Positions 52,445 through 62,396 are shown, counted from the stretch's first letter. The stretch is DNA of 64,000 nucleotides from Limnoglobus roseus (GCF_008254045.1 NZ_CP042425.1:3906001-3970000), one strand, 5' to 3'. Program-made: numbers and translations. The notes: a model not told the origin generated them from the sequence alone.

Positions 52445-54718
52445 GTGCAAGTCACACGTGTTGAAAAGCAAATCGGCCACGCCACGCTCATCCTCGAAAC
52501 CGGCAAACTCGCCAAGCAAGCCCATGGGGCCGTCACCGTCCAGTACGGCGAGACGATGGTCCTCGTCGCCGCCACCATGGGTGGCAACATCCCCGGCCGG
52601 GACTTCTTCCCGCTCACCGTCGATTATCGCGAAAAGACCTACGCGGCCGGCAAGTTCCCCGGCGGCTTCATCAAGCGTGAAACCCGCCCGAGCACGAAGG
52701 AAACGCTCGTCTCCCGGCTCATCGACCGCCCGATCCGCCCGCTGTTCCCGGCCGACTTCACCAAAGAAGTGCAGGTGATGTGTAACACGCTGTCGTTCGA
52801 CGGCGAGAACGACCCGGACATGCTCGCGATGGTCGGCGCGTCGGCCGCGCTGCACATCTCGCCGATGCCGTTCACCGCGCCGATCGCTGGCGTGCGGGTT
52901 GGCCGCGTGGACGGGCAACTCGTCGTCAACCCGACGGCCACGCAGATGGAAACGAGCGACCTCGACCTGATCGTGGCCGGGACGAAGGAAGCGATCACCA
53001 TGATCGAAGGCTTCGCCCGCGAAATGCCGGAACAGGAGATGGGCGACGCGATCATGTTCGCGCACAAGAACATCGTCGAGATCATCGGCCTCGTGGAAGA
53101 ACTGCGGACAAAGGCCGGCCTCGCCACGAAGGAACTGCCGCCCCCGCCGGCTGCCAACCCGCTCGTGGACGAACTGCACAAGAAGTACGGGGCCGAATTC
53201 CGCAAGAAGTACCTCACCGAAGGTAAGCTCGCCCGGTACGCAGCCCTCGACGAGTTCAAGGCGCAGATCAAGAAGGAATACCTCCCCGAAGGCGATGCCG
53301 AACCGAAGTACACGGCCGACCAAGTCTCGGCCGCGGTGTCGGCCCTCCGCGAGAAGATCTTCCGCGAGATCACCCTCAGCGGCACCCGCATCGACGGCCG
53401 GCCGGCGAAGCAAATCCGCCCGCTGTGGTGCGAAGTCGGCCCGATCCCCCGCGTCCACGGCTCGGCCGTGTTCCAACGGGGCGAGACGCAAGCCCTCGTG
53501 ATCGCCACCCTCGGCACGATGCAAGACGAACAGAAGGTGGACGGCCTGCTGCCCGAGTACAGCAAGAAGTTCATGCTCGATTACAACTTCCCTCCGTTCA
53601 GCGTCGGCGAGTGCAAGCCGATCCGCGGGCCGGGTCGTCGCGAAATCGGCCACGGCATGTTGGCCGAGCGCAGCCTGAAGGCCGTGATGCCGAACCCGGC
53701 GAAGTTCCCGTACACCGTGCGGTTGGTGTCGGAAATTCTCGAATCGAACGGCTCGTCGTCGATGGCCTCCGTCTGCGGCGGCACGCTCGCCCTGATGGAC
53801 GCCGGTGTGCCGATCCGTCAGCCGGTCGCGGGCATCAGCATCGGCCTCGTGATGGAGAAGGACCAGCACATCCTCATCACCGACATCCAGGGTGACGAAG
53901 ACCACTACGGCGACATGGACTTCAAGATCGCCGGCACGCAGAACGGCATCACCGGCATCCAACTCGACATCAAACTCGACGGCATAAACGAGGCGATCGT
54001 GCGAGCGGCCCTCGAACAAGGGAAGGACGCCCGTCGCGAGATTCTCCGCACCCTGCTGAAGACGCTGATCTCGCCGCGGAAGGAAATCAGCATCAACGCG
54101 CCGCGTCTACTGACGGTGAAGATCAACCCGGAAAAGATCGGCCTGCTCATCGGGCCGGGCGGCAAGACGATTCGCGCGATTCAGGAAGAGACGGGCGCGA
54201 AGCTCGACGTGGACAACGACGGCACGGTGCAGATCGCTCACAGCGACGCGGCCGGGGCGGACGAGGCGAAGCGCCGCGTCGAAGCCCTGTGCGAAGAAGT
54301 GAAGGTCGGCAAGATTTACGACGGCAAGGTGTCGAGCATCAAGGACTTCGGGGCGTTCATCGAGATCATGCCCGGTCGCGACGGCCTGTGCCACATCAGC
54401 GAACTCGACCACGGCTACGTCGGCCGGGTGGACGACGTGGTGCGGGTCGGCGACAAGGTGCAGGTGAAGGTCATCGGCATCGACGATCAGGACCGCGTGA
54501 AACTGTCCCGCAAGGCCCTGCTGGCGCCCCCGCCGCCGCGTGAAGGCGGCGACGAAGGCGGCGACCAAGGTGGCCCGCCGCCCCGCGAACGGGGTGGCGA
54601 CCGCGGGGATCGTGGCGACCGGGGCGAACGCCGTGGCGGTGGCGACCGCGGGGGCCGCGAGCGGAGCGGCGGCGGGGATCGGGGTGGCGACCGCGGCGGA
54701 CATCGCGATCGCGATTAA
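52445..54718 (+). CDS. pnp: Polyribonucleotide nucleotidyltransferase (PNPase), 757 aa
   Basis: A phosphorolytic 3'-5' exoribonuclease of the RNA degradosome. Two RNase PH domains are joined by a helical domain. The C-terminal core holds S-N-G-S-S-S-M-A-S-V-C-G-G-T-L-A-L-M-D. A KH domain (I-G-P-G-G-K-T-I near residue 568) and an S1 domain (G-A-F-I-E-I-M-P-G-R-D-G-L-C-H) follow. The last 60 residues are an Asp/Arg/Gly-rich disordered tail, which may bind RNA or partners. The GTG start is preceded by AAAGGG. A strong terminator follows. Confidence 0.98.
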   Translation: MQVTRVEKQIGHATLILETGKLAKQAHGAVTVQYGETMVLVAATMGGNIPGRDFFPLTVDYREKTYAAGKFPGGFIKRETRPSTKETLVSRLIDRPIRPLFPADFTKEVQVMCNTLSFDGENDPDMLAMVGASAALHISPMPFTAPIAGVRVGRVDGQLVVNPTATQMETSDLDLIVAGTKEAITMIEGFAREMPEQEMGDAIMFAHKNIVEIIGLVEELRTKAGLATKELPPPPAANPLVDELHKKYGAEFRKKYLTEGKLARYAALDEFKAQIKKEYLPEGDAEPKYTADQVSAAVSALREKIFREITLSGTRIDGRPAKQIRPLWCEVGPIPRVHGSAVFQRGETQALVIATLGTMQDEQKVDGLLPEYSKKFMLDYNFPPFSVGECKPIRGPGRREIGHGMLAERSLKAVMPNPAKFPYTVRLVSEILESNGSSSMASVCGGTLALMDAGVPIRQPVAGISIGLVMEKDQHILITDIQGDEDHYGDMDFKIAGTQNGITGIQLDIKLDGINEAIVRAALEQGKDARREILRTLLKTLISPRKEISINAPRLLTVKINPEKIGLLIGPGGKTIRAIQEETGAKLDVDNDGTVQIAHSDAAGADEAKRRVEALCEEVKVGKIYDGKVSSIKDFGAFIEIMPGRDGLCHISELDHGYVGRVDDVVRVGDKVQVKVIGIDDQDRVKLSRKALLAPPPPREGGDEGGDQGGPPPRERGGDRGDRGDRGERRGGGDRGGRERSGGGDRGGDRGGHRDRD

Positions 54719-54733
54719 TCCGTGAGAAGTTGG

Positions 54734-54769
54734 AAGCCCACCCGCTCTAACGGGTGGGCTTTTTCTTTT
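54734..54769 (+). terminator. Rho-independent terminator after pnp
   Basis: AAGCCCACCCG and CGGGTGGGCTT with a CTCTAA loop, followed by TTTCTTTT. Perfect 11-bp stem. Confidence 0.93.
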
Positions 54770-54781
54770 GGGGGTCGGCCC

Positions 54782-55336
54782 ATGAGCTTTAAGGTTCAGT
54801 TTCGAAGCTGCAACTACAAGTTCGCGGACGGTGCCAAGTACACCATGCACGGCAACTGGGGCCAGTCCCCCGTCATCGACCTCGGGCTGACCGACCCGGA
54901 GCGCAACGCCGTCCTCACCCTCCTCCGGCAACGCGGCCAACGCCGCATCAGCCACGACGACCGCGTCCAGGTTACGCTGCCGGACGGCGCGTGCGTCACG
55001 GTCCACCTCGTCGGTCTGCTCGCCAACAAGACTTGTTTCGACGGCATCGTGGTGGCCCCCGAACTCACCCCGGCGCTCGCCAACTTCGTCTTCGACCTGG
55101 CGAAAGCCGGCAACTTCATGTTCGCGATGGAGAGCTTCCCGCGGCCGATCGTCATTTCCGAGAAACAGCACCGCGTGATGGTCCTGACGTTCCCCGGCGT
55201 GCGTATCGCAACGTCCGCGACGCAACTCTGGCAACTCGTCGGCCCATCTACTGCGAAAGAAACGCCGGCCGAAGACGCCCCACCGGAAGGACCGCCAGTC
55301 GAAGAAGCAAAATCGCCCGAACCGGCGGCCGAATAG
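54782..55336 (+). CDS. Hypothetical protein (184 aa)
   Basis: Begins M-S-F-K-V-Q-F-R-S-C-N-Y-K-F-A-D-G-A-K-Y. The first 155 residues look like a compact alpha/beta protein. The last 30 are Glu/Pro-rich (E-D-A-P-P-E-G-P-P-V-E-E-A). There is no membrane segment and no recognised family. It starts 13 bases after the pnp terminator. The next gene follows after five bases, so they are likely co-transcribed. Confidence 0.6.
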   Translation: MSFKVQFRSCNYKFADGAKYTMHGNWGQSPVIDLGLTDPERNAVLTLLRQRGQRRISHDDRVQVTLPDGACVTVHLVGLLANKTCFDGIVVAPELTPALANFVFDLAKAGNFMFAMESFPRPIVISEKQHRVMVLTFPGVRIATSATQLWQLVGPSTAKETPAEDAPPEGPPVEEAKSPEPAAE

Positions 55337-55341
55337 CGGGC

Positions 55342-55800
55342 ATGGACGAGCCACTGAACGCCGTCGTGACCTTTCGCACTTCTCGCAGCCGGACCGCCAG
55401 TTACTTGGCCCTGAGCGCGATCTTGTTTACGTTGGCCTGCGCCAGCTGGATGAGCGAAACAGAGGGCAACCTGGGACCGTGCGTGGCGGTCTTCGCCCTC
55501 TTCGCCGGTTGGATCATCGTCTGGTCGACGCTCCGGGTCGCAGCAGCAGCCCGATCTGTGACTCGCGATAGCCTCTTGGTGGTAACGCTGTTTCACTTCC
55601 GCAGGTACGCTTGGGTAGATCTGAACAGTTGGGGCACGTCCGTGATCGACATTGACACCGGGCGACGCGGCGTCTGGTTCAAGTTTAACGGTCGATTCTT
55701 CAGCCTCGATTTTCACGAATCCGACTTCGCCCGCCCCGGCTTCGACCGCTTCCTCGAACTCTTGCGGCAGTACGTCGGCGACAAGGAACGACCGACGTGA
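55342..55800 (+). CDS. Hypothetical membrane protein with PH-like tail (152 aa)
   Basis: Two hydrophobic segments lie at about 21-36 and 47-68 (A-S-Y-L-A-L-S-A-I-L-F-T-L-A-C-A and V-A-V-F-A-L-F-A-G-W-I-I-V-W-S). A beta-rich tail follows with R-R-Y-A-W-V-D-L-N-S-W-G-T-S and W-F-K-F-N-G-R-F-F-S-L. The layout resembles small membrane proteins with a bacterial PH-like domain. Function unknown. The start at 55342 is five bases after the previous stop. Confidence 0.65.
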   Translation: MDEPLNAVVTFRTSRSRTASYLALSAILFTLACASWMSETEGNLGPCVAVFALFAGWIIVWSTLRVAAAARSVTRDSLLVVTLFHFRRYAWVDLNSWGTSVIDIDTGRRGVWFKFNGRFFSLDFHESDFARPGFDRFLELLRQYVGDKERPT

Positions 55801-55979
55801 AATCGCGCGAAAAATCTGACCACCTGGACCGTTGTTGCTGTGACGGTTGCCGGGGCAACACACGCGAAGTCCCCGCCCCGCCCCCTCAGCGGCCCACTGC
55901 TGGACCTGTGCGAGTATCACTATCGGAGGGCGTCTTCGAACAGTCCGGCCTGGTCCCGCACTACGCCGGTACGGAATTG

Positions 55980-58900
55980 TTACTTTGATTTGATTCCCTC
56001 GACCCGCTTGAGCAGACTCCGGACCTCGTCCCAAAGGGCGAGACAATCCTTTCGTTCTTCGGCGGAAAGTTTCTCCATCTCGGCCGGCTCGCGCAGCCCC
56101 ACCAGGTCGGGTTCCGTTTGGCACTCCGTGAGTAGGAACTGAACGGCGTCACGGTTACCCACTCCCGAACTCGTGTCCAGTATTCGACTCCACTGCGTCA
56201 GGTCCGCCCTAAGCCACAACCGCGCTTGCGATCGCCATTTCTCTCTTTCTTGTTGGGTCAGGCCTGTCGCGCCCTCGCCGCGACCGCACCCGGCCAGCGC
56301 CGCGGCGCGAGCGGCCTGCCAGCGGTGCCGGAGCCGCGTGTCGTCGGCCAGTTTCGGGTCGGCGGCGAACGCATCGGCGTAGAGGCGGGCCAGGGCGACG
56401 GTCCGGTTGGTGAACTGGCACTCGCCGACCAGGGCCAGGCGTTCGTCGTTGTCTTGGGGCTGGTGCTTCCCCGCCAGGAACGCAGGGAGGTTTGGCAGGA
56501 TCAGCCGATGGGCCTCGCGACGGAGCACGTGGTAAATCCAGGCGTCCTGATCCACCGCCCGGACAGCACGCCAGTCGTGCGAAACGATCGCGGCGGCCAG
56601 CGTTCGGCGGGCTTCCGGCTCCTGTCCCGTTTTGTAGAGGGCCATTGCCAACACGAGGCGGGGAGCCGGCCCGAGCACGCGCGATGCGTCGCCACGCATG
56701 GTTGCAATCGCTCGCTCGAATTCTCCCTGTCGGAACTCTGCCAAACCTCGGGGGAACAGATAGTACGGATAGACTCCGAGATTTTTGGACCGATCGACCG
56801 CGAGCGCACGGTCGGAAAGCGCCCTCGCCTTGGCCAGTTCTTCCCCCGTCGCCGGGAAGAGTAAACAGGTCCGGCTTGTGCGCTCGGCGACGGGCGGGTC
56901 GGCGCTCGCCCCGAACCGCGCCAGCAACTGTTGACGCTGGCGAAGGTATTCGCTTTCGTTCCCAAGGAACAGGCAGAGTTCGGCGTACCCGTACCAGGCG
57001 GCGTGCTCGGGGGGCGAAGCAGCGAGCGCGGCTTGCCAGGCCACTCGCGCTTGTTCCGTGCGACCCAGCCGCAGCAAACATTCGCGCAGCGCGGCCTGGT
57101 ACTCGGTGCGCGTCGGGTCGAGTCCGACGGCCCGGGCGTGGGGGGCGACGGCTGCTTCCGGCCGTCCCTGGCGTTCAAGGCAGCGGCCGAGGTCGGAGTG
57201 GAGGAGGGCCGAATCGGGAATGGCGAGAACGGCGCGTTCGAGTAGCCCGACGGCCTCGTCGTGCCGGTTCTGCCGCGACAGGGCCCGGGCGAGGTTCGAC
57301 TGGAACATGGCGCCGCCCGGGTCGAGCTCGACGGCTCGTCGGTAGTGGCCGAGGGCGTCTTCGGGGCGGGCCACCTCTTGTAAAAGGCGGGCGAGGTTGT
57401 TGTGCGCCATGGCCGACTTTGGGCGGAGGGCCACGGCCGCCTGGAAGAACCCGACCGCCTCCCCGGCACGCCCCGCGTCGAACAGCAAGTTGCCGATCCG
57501 GTGGTTGTTCCAGAAGTCGTCCGGGTGCTCGCGGAGGATTCGCTTCAGGAAATCAAGGTGCAACGCATGGGTGGCCGAGTGCCAACTCGCCTCGACCGCG
57601 TGCAACAGCGACACCGGCGTATCCTTAACGGGAGCGGATCGGACCAACTCTGCTACGGCCGCCTGATTCAACCGGATGTCCGGGTCACGGGCACGGTCGC
57701 GCCAGCCGGTCGCGTCCGGATCGGCCCCCCTCGCGACCTTAAGAACCCATCTCTTCTGGCGTTCGTCCCGGGTGCAGACGGACCAGTGGTCGAGGGCGGC
57801 GACCAGTGCGTTCCGGATGTGCGAGCCTTTCACCCGAGCCGCCACAACGTCCGGATCCTCGTCGGCCGTCCCGAGGTCGGCATGGCCAAACGCTTCGGCA
57901 TACGCCGCCCCGGAACTTCCAACCACCCCGCCGACGGTGCCGGCTTCCGCCAGCCGGATTTTCTCCAACCGGTCCGCGAGCGCCAGGTCGCGCGTGCCCT
58001 CGTCCACGAGGTGGCGGAGTTCGGCAGGCCCGCCGTCGCCAAGTCGACCCTCGGCTCGATTCCGGGCGGCAACGGCCTTTGGCCAGTCGGACGCTTCCAG
58101 GCCCTCGTTCATTTCTTGCAGGTCTTTCTCCGCGGCTCGGGCCGTCGCCGCCCGGTCGGAGAAGTACCACAGTCCTCCACCGGTCAACGTCAGCGCCAAC
58201 GCCAGGGAAACCGTCACCGCCGCCGAAAGGGCCGGCCGACGACGGACTCGCCGCATCAACCGCGCCACAAGACCTTCCGGCCGTGCCGCGATCGCCTCGC
58301 CCCGAAGGAAGCGGTTGAGATCGTCGGCCAGCGCCGCCGCGGTGGCGTAGCGGGTCCGCGGTTCCTTGCCCAGGCACTTCAGGCAGATGGTCTCCAGGTC
58401 ACGCGGCACCTTCCCGTTCAACCGCGAGGGCGGCACCGGGTCCTGGGTGAGGAGTTGATGGACCGTTTCCGCCGCGCTCTCCGCGCGGAACGGCGGTCGG
58501 CCCGTGAGCAGTTCGTAGAGGATTGCCCCGAGGGCGTAGACGTCCGCCGGCGGGCCGACCCCGCCCGTCCCGCCGCGGGCCTGCTCGGGAGCCATGTAAC
58601 ACGGCGTGCCGACCGCGGCCCCGGTTCGGGTGAGCCCCGCCTCGCCGCCGAGCCGCCGGGCCAAGCCGAAGTCGCTGACCTTGGGGACGCCATCGGCGGT
58701 GAGGAGCACATTCGCGGGCTTCAGATCGCGGTGGATGATGCCGGCATGGTGGGCCGCGGAAACGGCGTCGGCGAGGAGAGCCAGGAGCGTTGCCGCCTCG
58801 CGTGCCGGCAGCGGGGCCCCGGCCAACTTCTGGGCGAGGCTGCCCCCCTCGACGTACTCCATCGTGAAGTACGGCCGGCCGGCCGAGTCGCCCACGTCGT

Positions 58901-59411
58901 GGACTTGAACGACGTTCGCGTGCCGGAGGGCGGCGACGGCTTCCGCCTCCCGGTGGAAGCGTTCCCGCTCGTGCGCCCCCGCGTACGCGCCGGACAGGGC
59001 CATCTTCAGGGCGACGACGCGGTTAAGCCGCAGGTGCCGGGCCTTGAACACGACGCCCATGCCGCCGGCGCCGAGAACGGACTCGACTTCGTAACCCGGG
59101 ATGGCGGGGAGGGGCGTGTCCTCCGTGGCAGAGGGGGAACCGTCTGAACTTGAATCCGTCTCGGGGGGGAACATGGCGTCGAGTTCGGCCCGCGCGCGGA
59201 CGACTTGCCGCCAGCGTTCGCGAACCACGGGCAGCAGTTCGACGCACGAGCTACAGACCGCTTCGGGCGTGGCACCCGAGGCGAGCAACTCTTCCAGTAA
59301 CGCATGGACACGCGGGTCATCCGGCACGAGTTTCTCCCATGTGGGTGTGCCCCCGGCCGTGTCGCCCGCACCGAGGGTGCCGGGTTCAAGATGCTTCGGG
59401 AGGCGTGTCAT
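55980..59411 (-). CDS. Ser/Thr kinase with C-terminal TPR repeats (1143 aa)
   Basis: Kinase domain about 105-370: G-A-G-G-M-G at 114-119, K136 in V-A-L-K, H-R-D-L-K-P-A-N at 227-234, D-F-G at 247-249, M-A-P-E-Q near 273. The segment around 395-415 is a membrane helix. The C-terminus (about 630-960) contains TPR units (A-V-A-L-R-P-K-S-A-M-A-H-N-N-L-A, A-V-E-L-D-P-G-G-A-M-F-Q-S-N-L-A). Its start overlaps the upstream sigma-factor gene by 26 bases, so this is a sigma/kinase signalling pair like that at 29585-32667. Confidence 0.9.
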   Translation of the reverse strand: MTRLPKHLEPGTLGAGDTAGGTPTWEKLVPDDPRVHALLEELLASGATPEAVCSSCVELLPVVRERWRQVVRARAELDAMFPPETDSSSDGSPSATEDTPLPAIPGYEVESVLGAGGMGVVFKARHLRLNRVVALKMALSGAYAGAHERERFHREAEAVAALRHANVVQVHDVGDSAGRPYFTMEYVEGGSLAQKLAGAPLPAREAATLLALLADAVSAAHHAGIIHRDLKPANVLLTADGVPKVSDFGLARRLGGEAGLTRTGAAVGTPCYMAPEQARGGTGGVGPPADVYALGAILYELLTGRPPFRAESAAETVHQLLTQDPVPPSRLNGKVPRDLETICLKCLGKEPRTRYATAAALADDLNRFLRGEAIAARPEGLVARLMRRVRRRPALSAAVTVSLALALTLTGGGLWYFSDRAATARAAEKDLQEMNEGLEASDWPKAVAARNRAEGRLGDGGPAELRHLVDEGTRDLALADRLEKIRLAEAGTVGGVVGSSGAAYAEAFGHADLGTADEDPDVVAARVKGSHIRNALVAALDHWSVCTRDERQKRWVLKVARGADPDATGWRDRARDPDIRLNQAAVAELVRSAPVKDTPVSLLHAVEASWHSATHALHLDFLKRILREHPDDFWNNHRIGNLLFDAGRAGEAVGFFQAAVALRPKSAMAHNNLARLLQEVARPEDALGHYRRAVELDPGGAMFQSNLARALSRQNRHDEAVGLLERAVLAIPDSALLHSDLGRCLERQGRPEAAVAPHARAVGLDPTRTEYQAALRECLLRLGRTEQARVAWQAALAASPPEHAAWYGYAELCLFLGNESEYLRQRQQLLARFGASADPPVAERTSRTCLLFPATGEELAKARALSDRALAVDRSKNLGVYPYYLFPRGLAEFRQGEFERAIATMRGDASRVLGPAPRLVLAMALYKTGQEPEARRTLAAAIVSHDWRAVRAVDQDAWIYHVLRREAHRLILPNLPAFLAGKHQPQDNDERLALVGECQFTNRTVALARLYADAFAADPKLADDTRLRHRWQAARAAALAGCGRGEGATGLTQQEREKWRSQARLWLRADLTQWSRILDTSSGVGNRDAVQFLLTECQTEPDLVGLREPAEMEKLSAEERKDCLALWDEVRSLLKRVEGIKSK

Positions 59412-60003
59412 CCGGGCGGAGGTCGCCCAGGCGCTCGGTCAGCAGCACCAGGCCGCGGTCCAGCCGCCGCTTGACCGTCTTCGGCGTAACGCCGAGAACT
59501 TCCGCGACCTCGATCTGCGCCATGCCTTGCATCCGCACCAGGTCGAACACCTCCCGCTCGTCCGGGGGTAGGGCGTCAATCGCCGCGATGATCCGGCGGC
59601 ATTCCGTGCTCAGGCCGGAGTCGCTGCCTGGCAGCGCGGGCACTAGCCCCTCGATCACCGCAACGGCGCGGGGTTGCTGATCTAAGCGTCGGGCCAGGTC
59701 ATTGAGTTCCCACCGAGTGTGCTGGGCGGCGAGGGCGAAGAACTGCCGCACCGTCGTCGGCCGCGCCTCCCGGAGGGCCTTGAGGAGGCGTTCCACGACG
59801 GCGCTCAGCATCTCGTCTGATTGCAAGTTGAGGGGCGGGCGGGTCAGTCGCGGGTAATTGCGGTGAAGGAGCGTGGCGCACAACTGGTGTAGCCGCCGGG
59901 CGGCCCGGTCGAGCAACGCCCGGACGACCGGTTCGGCGGGGCCGTCGCCGGCCAACTCGTCCAGGTACCGCTGGACGACCGCCGTGGTGTGTTGGTTGTC
60001 CAA
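59386..60003 (-). CDS. ECF-type RNA polymerase sigma factor (205 aa)
   Basis: Region 2 is in the N-terminal half (M-L-S-A-V-V-E-R-L-L-K-A-L, R-Q-F-F-A-L-A-A-Q-H-T-R-W-E-L-N-D). Region 4 reads L-P-P-D-E-R-E-V-F-D-L-V, then Q-I-E-V-A-E-V-L-G-V-T-P-K-T-V-K-R-R-L. This is the ECF type that planctomycetes keep next to kinases. The tail overlaps the kinase start by 26 bases. No anti-sigma gene is adjacent. Confidence 0.9.
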   Translation of the reverse strand: MDNQHTTAVVQRYLDELAGDGPAEPVVRALLDRAARRLHQLCATLLHRNYPRLTRPPLNLQSDEMLSAVVERLLKALREARPTTVRQFFALAAQHTRWELNDLARRLDQQPRAVAVIEGLVPALPGSDSGLSTECRRIIAAIDALPPDEREVFDLVRMQGMAQIEVAEVLGVTPKTVKRRLDRGLVLLTERLGDLRPDDTPPEAS

Positions 60004-60207
60004 AACTATTTCCCGTTCGGGTGGCAGGGCGACGGAACCGAGTATATCGCCGCCGGTGTCTGTTCTCCACGCTTAATAGCGTCGGGACTAAGAACGGGCC
60101 GTCAAGTGCTCGTGGCGGGAGCAGATCGCTAACTCGTCGCCGACGTGCGGCGTGTGCCCGATTGGACCCCGCGGTTTCGTCTTCACACCAACTTGAAGGA
60201 AGCGAGT

Positions 60208-61581
60208 ATGTCCGCATCGTCATCGCGAGTTCGAAGTGCCGTCTCATACCGAGTGGTGGCCGCATCAAGCTGTTGCCTTCTCTTCGCCGCATCGGGCTGT
60301 GGTCTGAAAACCGCTCCGGCCGCCGGCGCGGAGATCCCCGCGGTCAACCCGCCTCCCGCGCCGGCCAAAGTCAACGAGACGAAGCCACTTCCGGACGACG
60401 CCATCCGCCCGTTCCGCGCCTACGTGTCTGAAGAACAACTCGCCGATCTCCGGCGGCGCGTTGCGGCAACGCGGTGGCCCGACAAGGAGACAGTCGCGGA
60501 CGCTTCGCAAGGCGTGCAACTCGCGACGATGCAGAAACTGGCACGCTATTGGAACAACGAGTACGACTGGCGAAAGTGTGAAACGCGGTTGAACGCCCTG
60601 CCGCAGTTCGTCACCACGATCGACGGGATCGACATTCACTTCATTCACGTCCAGTCGAAGCACGAAAAGGCGCTGCCGGTCGTCGTCACACACGGGTGGC
60701 CCGGCTCGGTCATCGAGCAGTTGAAGATCATCGGTCCGCTCACCGACCCGACGGCGTTCGGCGGCCGGGCGGAGGACGCCTTCGACGTGGTGATCCCATC
60801 GTTGCCGGGCTACAGTTTTTCCGGCAAGCCGGCCGCGACCGGGTGGGACCCCGCTCGCATCGCCCGGGCTTGGGTCGTCCTCATGAAACGCCTCGGGTAT
60901 TCCCGGTTCGTCGCGCAGGGCGGCGATTGGGGGAATGCCGTGTCGGAGCGAATGGCCCTCCTGGCGCCGCCGGAGTTGCTCGGTATCGCCACCAACATGG
61001 CGGCCACCGTCCCGGCTGACGTTTCCACGGCGCTCAAGTACGGCCAAGCGCCGCCGACGAATCTTTCCGCCGACGAGCGAAAGGCGTGGGACCAACTCGC
61101 CGACTTCTTCAAGAACGGTTTGGGGTACGCCAACGAAATGGCCAACCGCCCGCAGACCCTGTACGGGATCGCGGATTCGCCCGTCGGGCTGGCCGGCTGG
61201 ATTCTCGACCACGACGCCCGCAGCCAAGAACTCATCGCCCGCGTCTTCGACGGCCGGGCCGAGGGGCTGACACGCGACGACGTCCTCGACAACATCACCC
61301 TCTACTGGCTGACGAACACGGCCGTCTCCTCGGCCCGTCTCTACTGGGAGAACAAGCAAACGGCCAAGCTGAGCTTCTTCGACCCCAAGGGCGTCGCCAT
61401 CCCGGTCGCCGTGAGCGTCTTCCCCGACGAAATCTACGCCGCGCCGCGGACGTGGGCCGAGCGGGCGTACCCGAAGCTCATCCACTACAACCGGCTCGCC
61501 AAGGGCGGACACTTCGCCGCCTGGGAACAGCCGGAGGCGTTCGTCCAGGAACTCCGCGTGGCGTTCAAGTCACTGCGTTGA
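60208..61581 (+). CDS. Epoxide hydrolase-family alpha/beta hydrolase, probable lipoprotein (457 aa)
   Basis: A lipoprotein-like signal ends F-A-A-S-G-C with Cys31. The EHN (epoxide hydrolase N-terminal) domain follows, opening with I-R-P-F-R-A-Y-V. The hydrolase core has V-V-V-T-H-G-W-P-G-S (oxyanion HGWPG), A-Q-G-G-D-W-G with the nucleophilic Asp near residue 241, and K-G-G-H-F-A-A-W-E-Q-P with the catalytic His near 431. Family length is about 380-400 plus the signal. The ATG at 60208 has GAAGGA upstream. It would open epoxides with water, on the cell surface. Related esterases are the alternative. Confidence 0.9.
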   Translation: MSASSSRVRSAVSYRVVAASSCCLLFAASGCGLKTAPAAGAEIPAVNPPPAPAKVNETKPLPDDAIRPFRAYVSEEQLADLRRRVAATRWPDKETVADASQGVQLATMQKLARYWNNEYDWRKCETRLNALPQFVTTIDGIDIHFIHVQSKHEKALPVVVTHGWPGSVIEQLKIIGPLTDPTAFGGRAEDAFDVVIPSLPGYSFSGKPAATGWDPARIARAWVVLMKRLGYSRFVAQGGDWGNAVSERMALLAPPELLGIATNMAATVPADVSTALKYGQAPPTNLSADERKAWDQLADFFKNGLGYANEMANRPQTLYGIADSPVGLAGWILDHDARSQELIARVFDGRAEGLTRDDVLDNITLYWLTNTAVSSARLYWENKQTAKLSFFDPKGVAIPVAVSVFPDEIYAAPRTWAERAYPKLIHYNRLAKGGHFAAWEQPEAFVQELRVAFKSLR

Positions 61582-61704
61582 ACGAGTCGCGTGCTGTGAA
61601 TCAATCGAATCGCCACGCCGCCTACTCGGCGCGGCGATTCTGGCTTCCGAGGCGTTGGGGACGACCACCGACGAGGATAAAATGCTCTCCGAGGACGCCA
61701 CCCG

Positions 61705-62298
61705 ATGAATCGAAATTTACCCACCCCCTGGAAACCCAACAAGGCCCAGCTGCTCGCCGCGCAGGACAAGCTCGTCCCGGATCTCATCGCCAAGGACCTC
61801 ATTGTCCTCTTCGCGGGCATCAACCCCGGACTGTACACGGCGGCCATCGGCCACCACTTCGGCCGTCCCGGCAACCGCTTCTGGCCCGCCCTTCACGGCG
61901 GCGGCTTCACGCCGCGGCTTTTCTCGCCTTTTGAAGAATCGCTCCTCCTCGACCTCAAGTTCGGCATCACCAACGTGGTCGAACGCGCCACCGCCCGCGC
62001 CGATGAACTGACCGACGACGAACTCCGCGCCGGCGGCCGGCGGCTTCAGGCCAAGGTCAAACGCTGGCACCCCACCGTCGTCGCGTTCGTCGGCATCGGC
62101 CCTTACCGGGTCGTCTCCGGCATCAAGGACGCCCGCGTCGGTCTCCAAAAGGATCCGTTCGGCGGCAGCCACGCCTGGGTCCTCCCCAACCCCAGTGGCC
62201 TCAACGCCCACTACCAGCCCGCCGTCCTCGCACAACTCTTCGGAGAACTCCACCTCTGGTCCACGGCCCAGCACGAGGGCCGCCAAAATCAGAAGTGA
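61705..62298 (+). CDS. mug: G/U mismatch-specific uracil-DNA glycosylase, Mug type (197 aa)
   Basis: Removes uracil, or 3,N4-ethenocytosine, opposite guanine in base-excision repair. Motif 1 is F-A-G-I-N-P-G-L-Y at about 36-44, with the catalytic Asn of G-I-N-P-G. Motif 2 is L-P-N-P-S-G-L-N-A-H-Y near 160-170, which wedges the helix. F-G-R-P-G-N-R-F-W-P follows motif 1 as in Mug. Length is normal. Its ATG is 123 bases after the epoxide hydrolase stop. Confidence 0.92.
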   Translation: MNRNLPTPWKPNKAQLLAAQDKLVPDLIAKDLIVLFAGINPGLYTAAIGHHFGRPGNRFWPALHGGGFTPRLFSPFEESLLLDLKFGITNVVERATARADELTDDELRAGGRRLQAKVKRWHPTVVAFVGIGPYRVVSGIKDARVGLQKDPFGGSHAWVLPNPSGLNAHYQPAVLAQLFGELHLWSTAQHEGRQNQK

Positions 62299-62396
62299 GG
62301 CCGTCGACGTATCTCCAGGAGGGTAGTCGGTTCGGCGGCGTGTAAATCGCGGCTAGAAGTCGCATATTGACGCTATGCTGCATCTCGGAGGGAATC

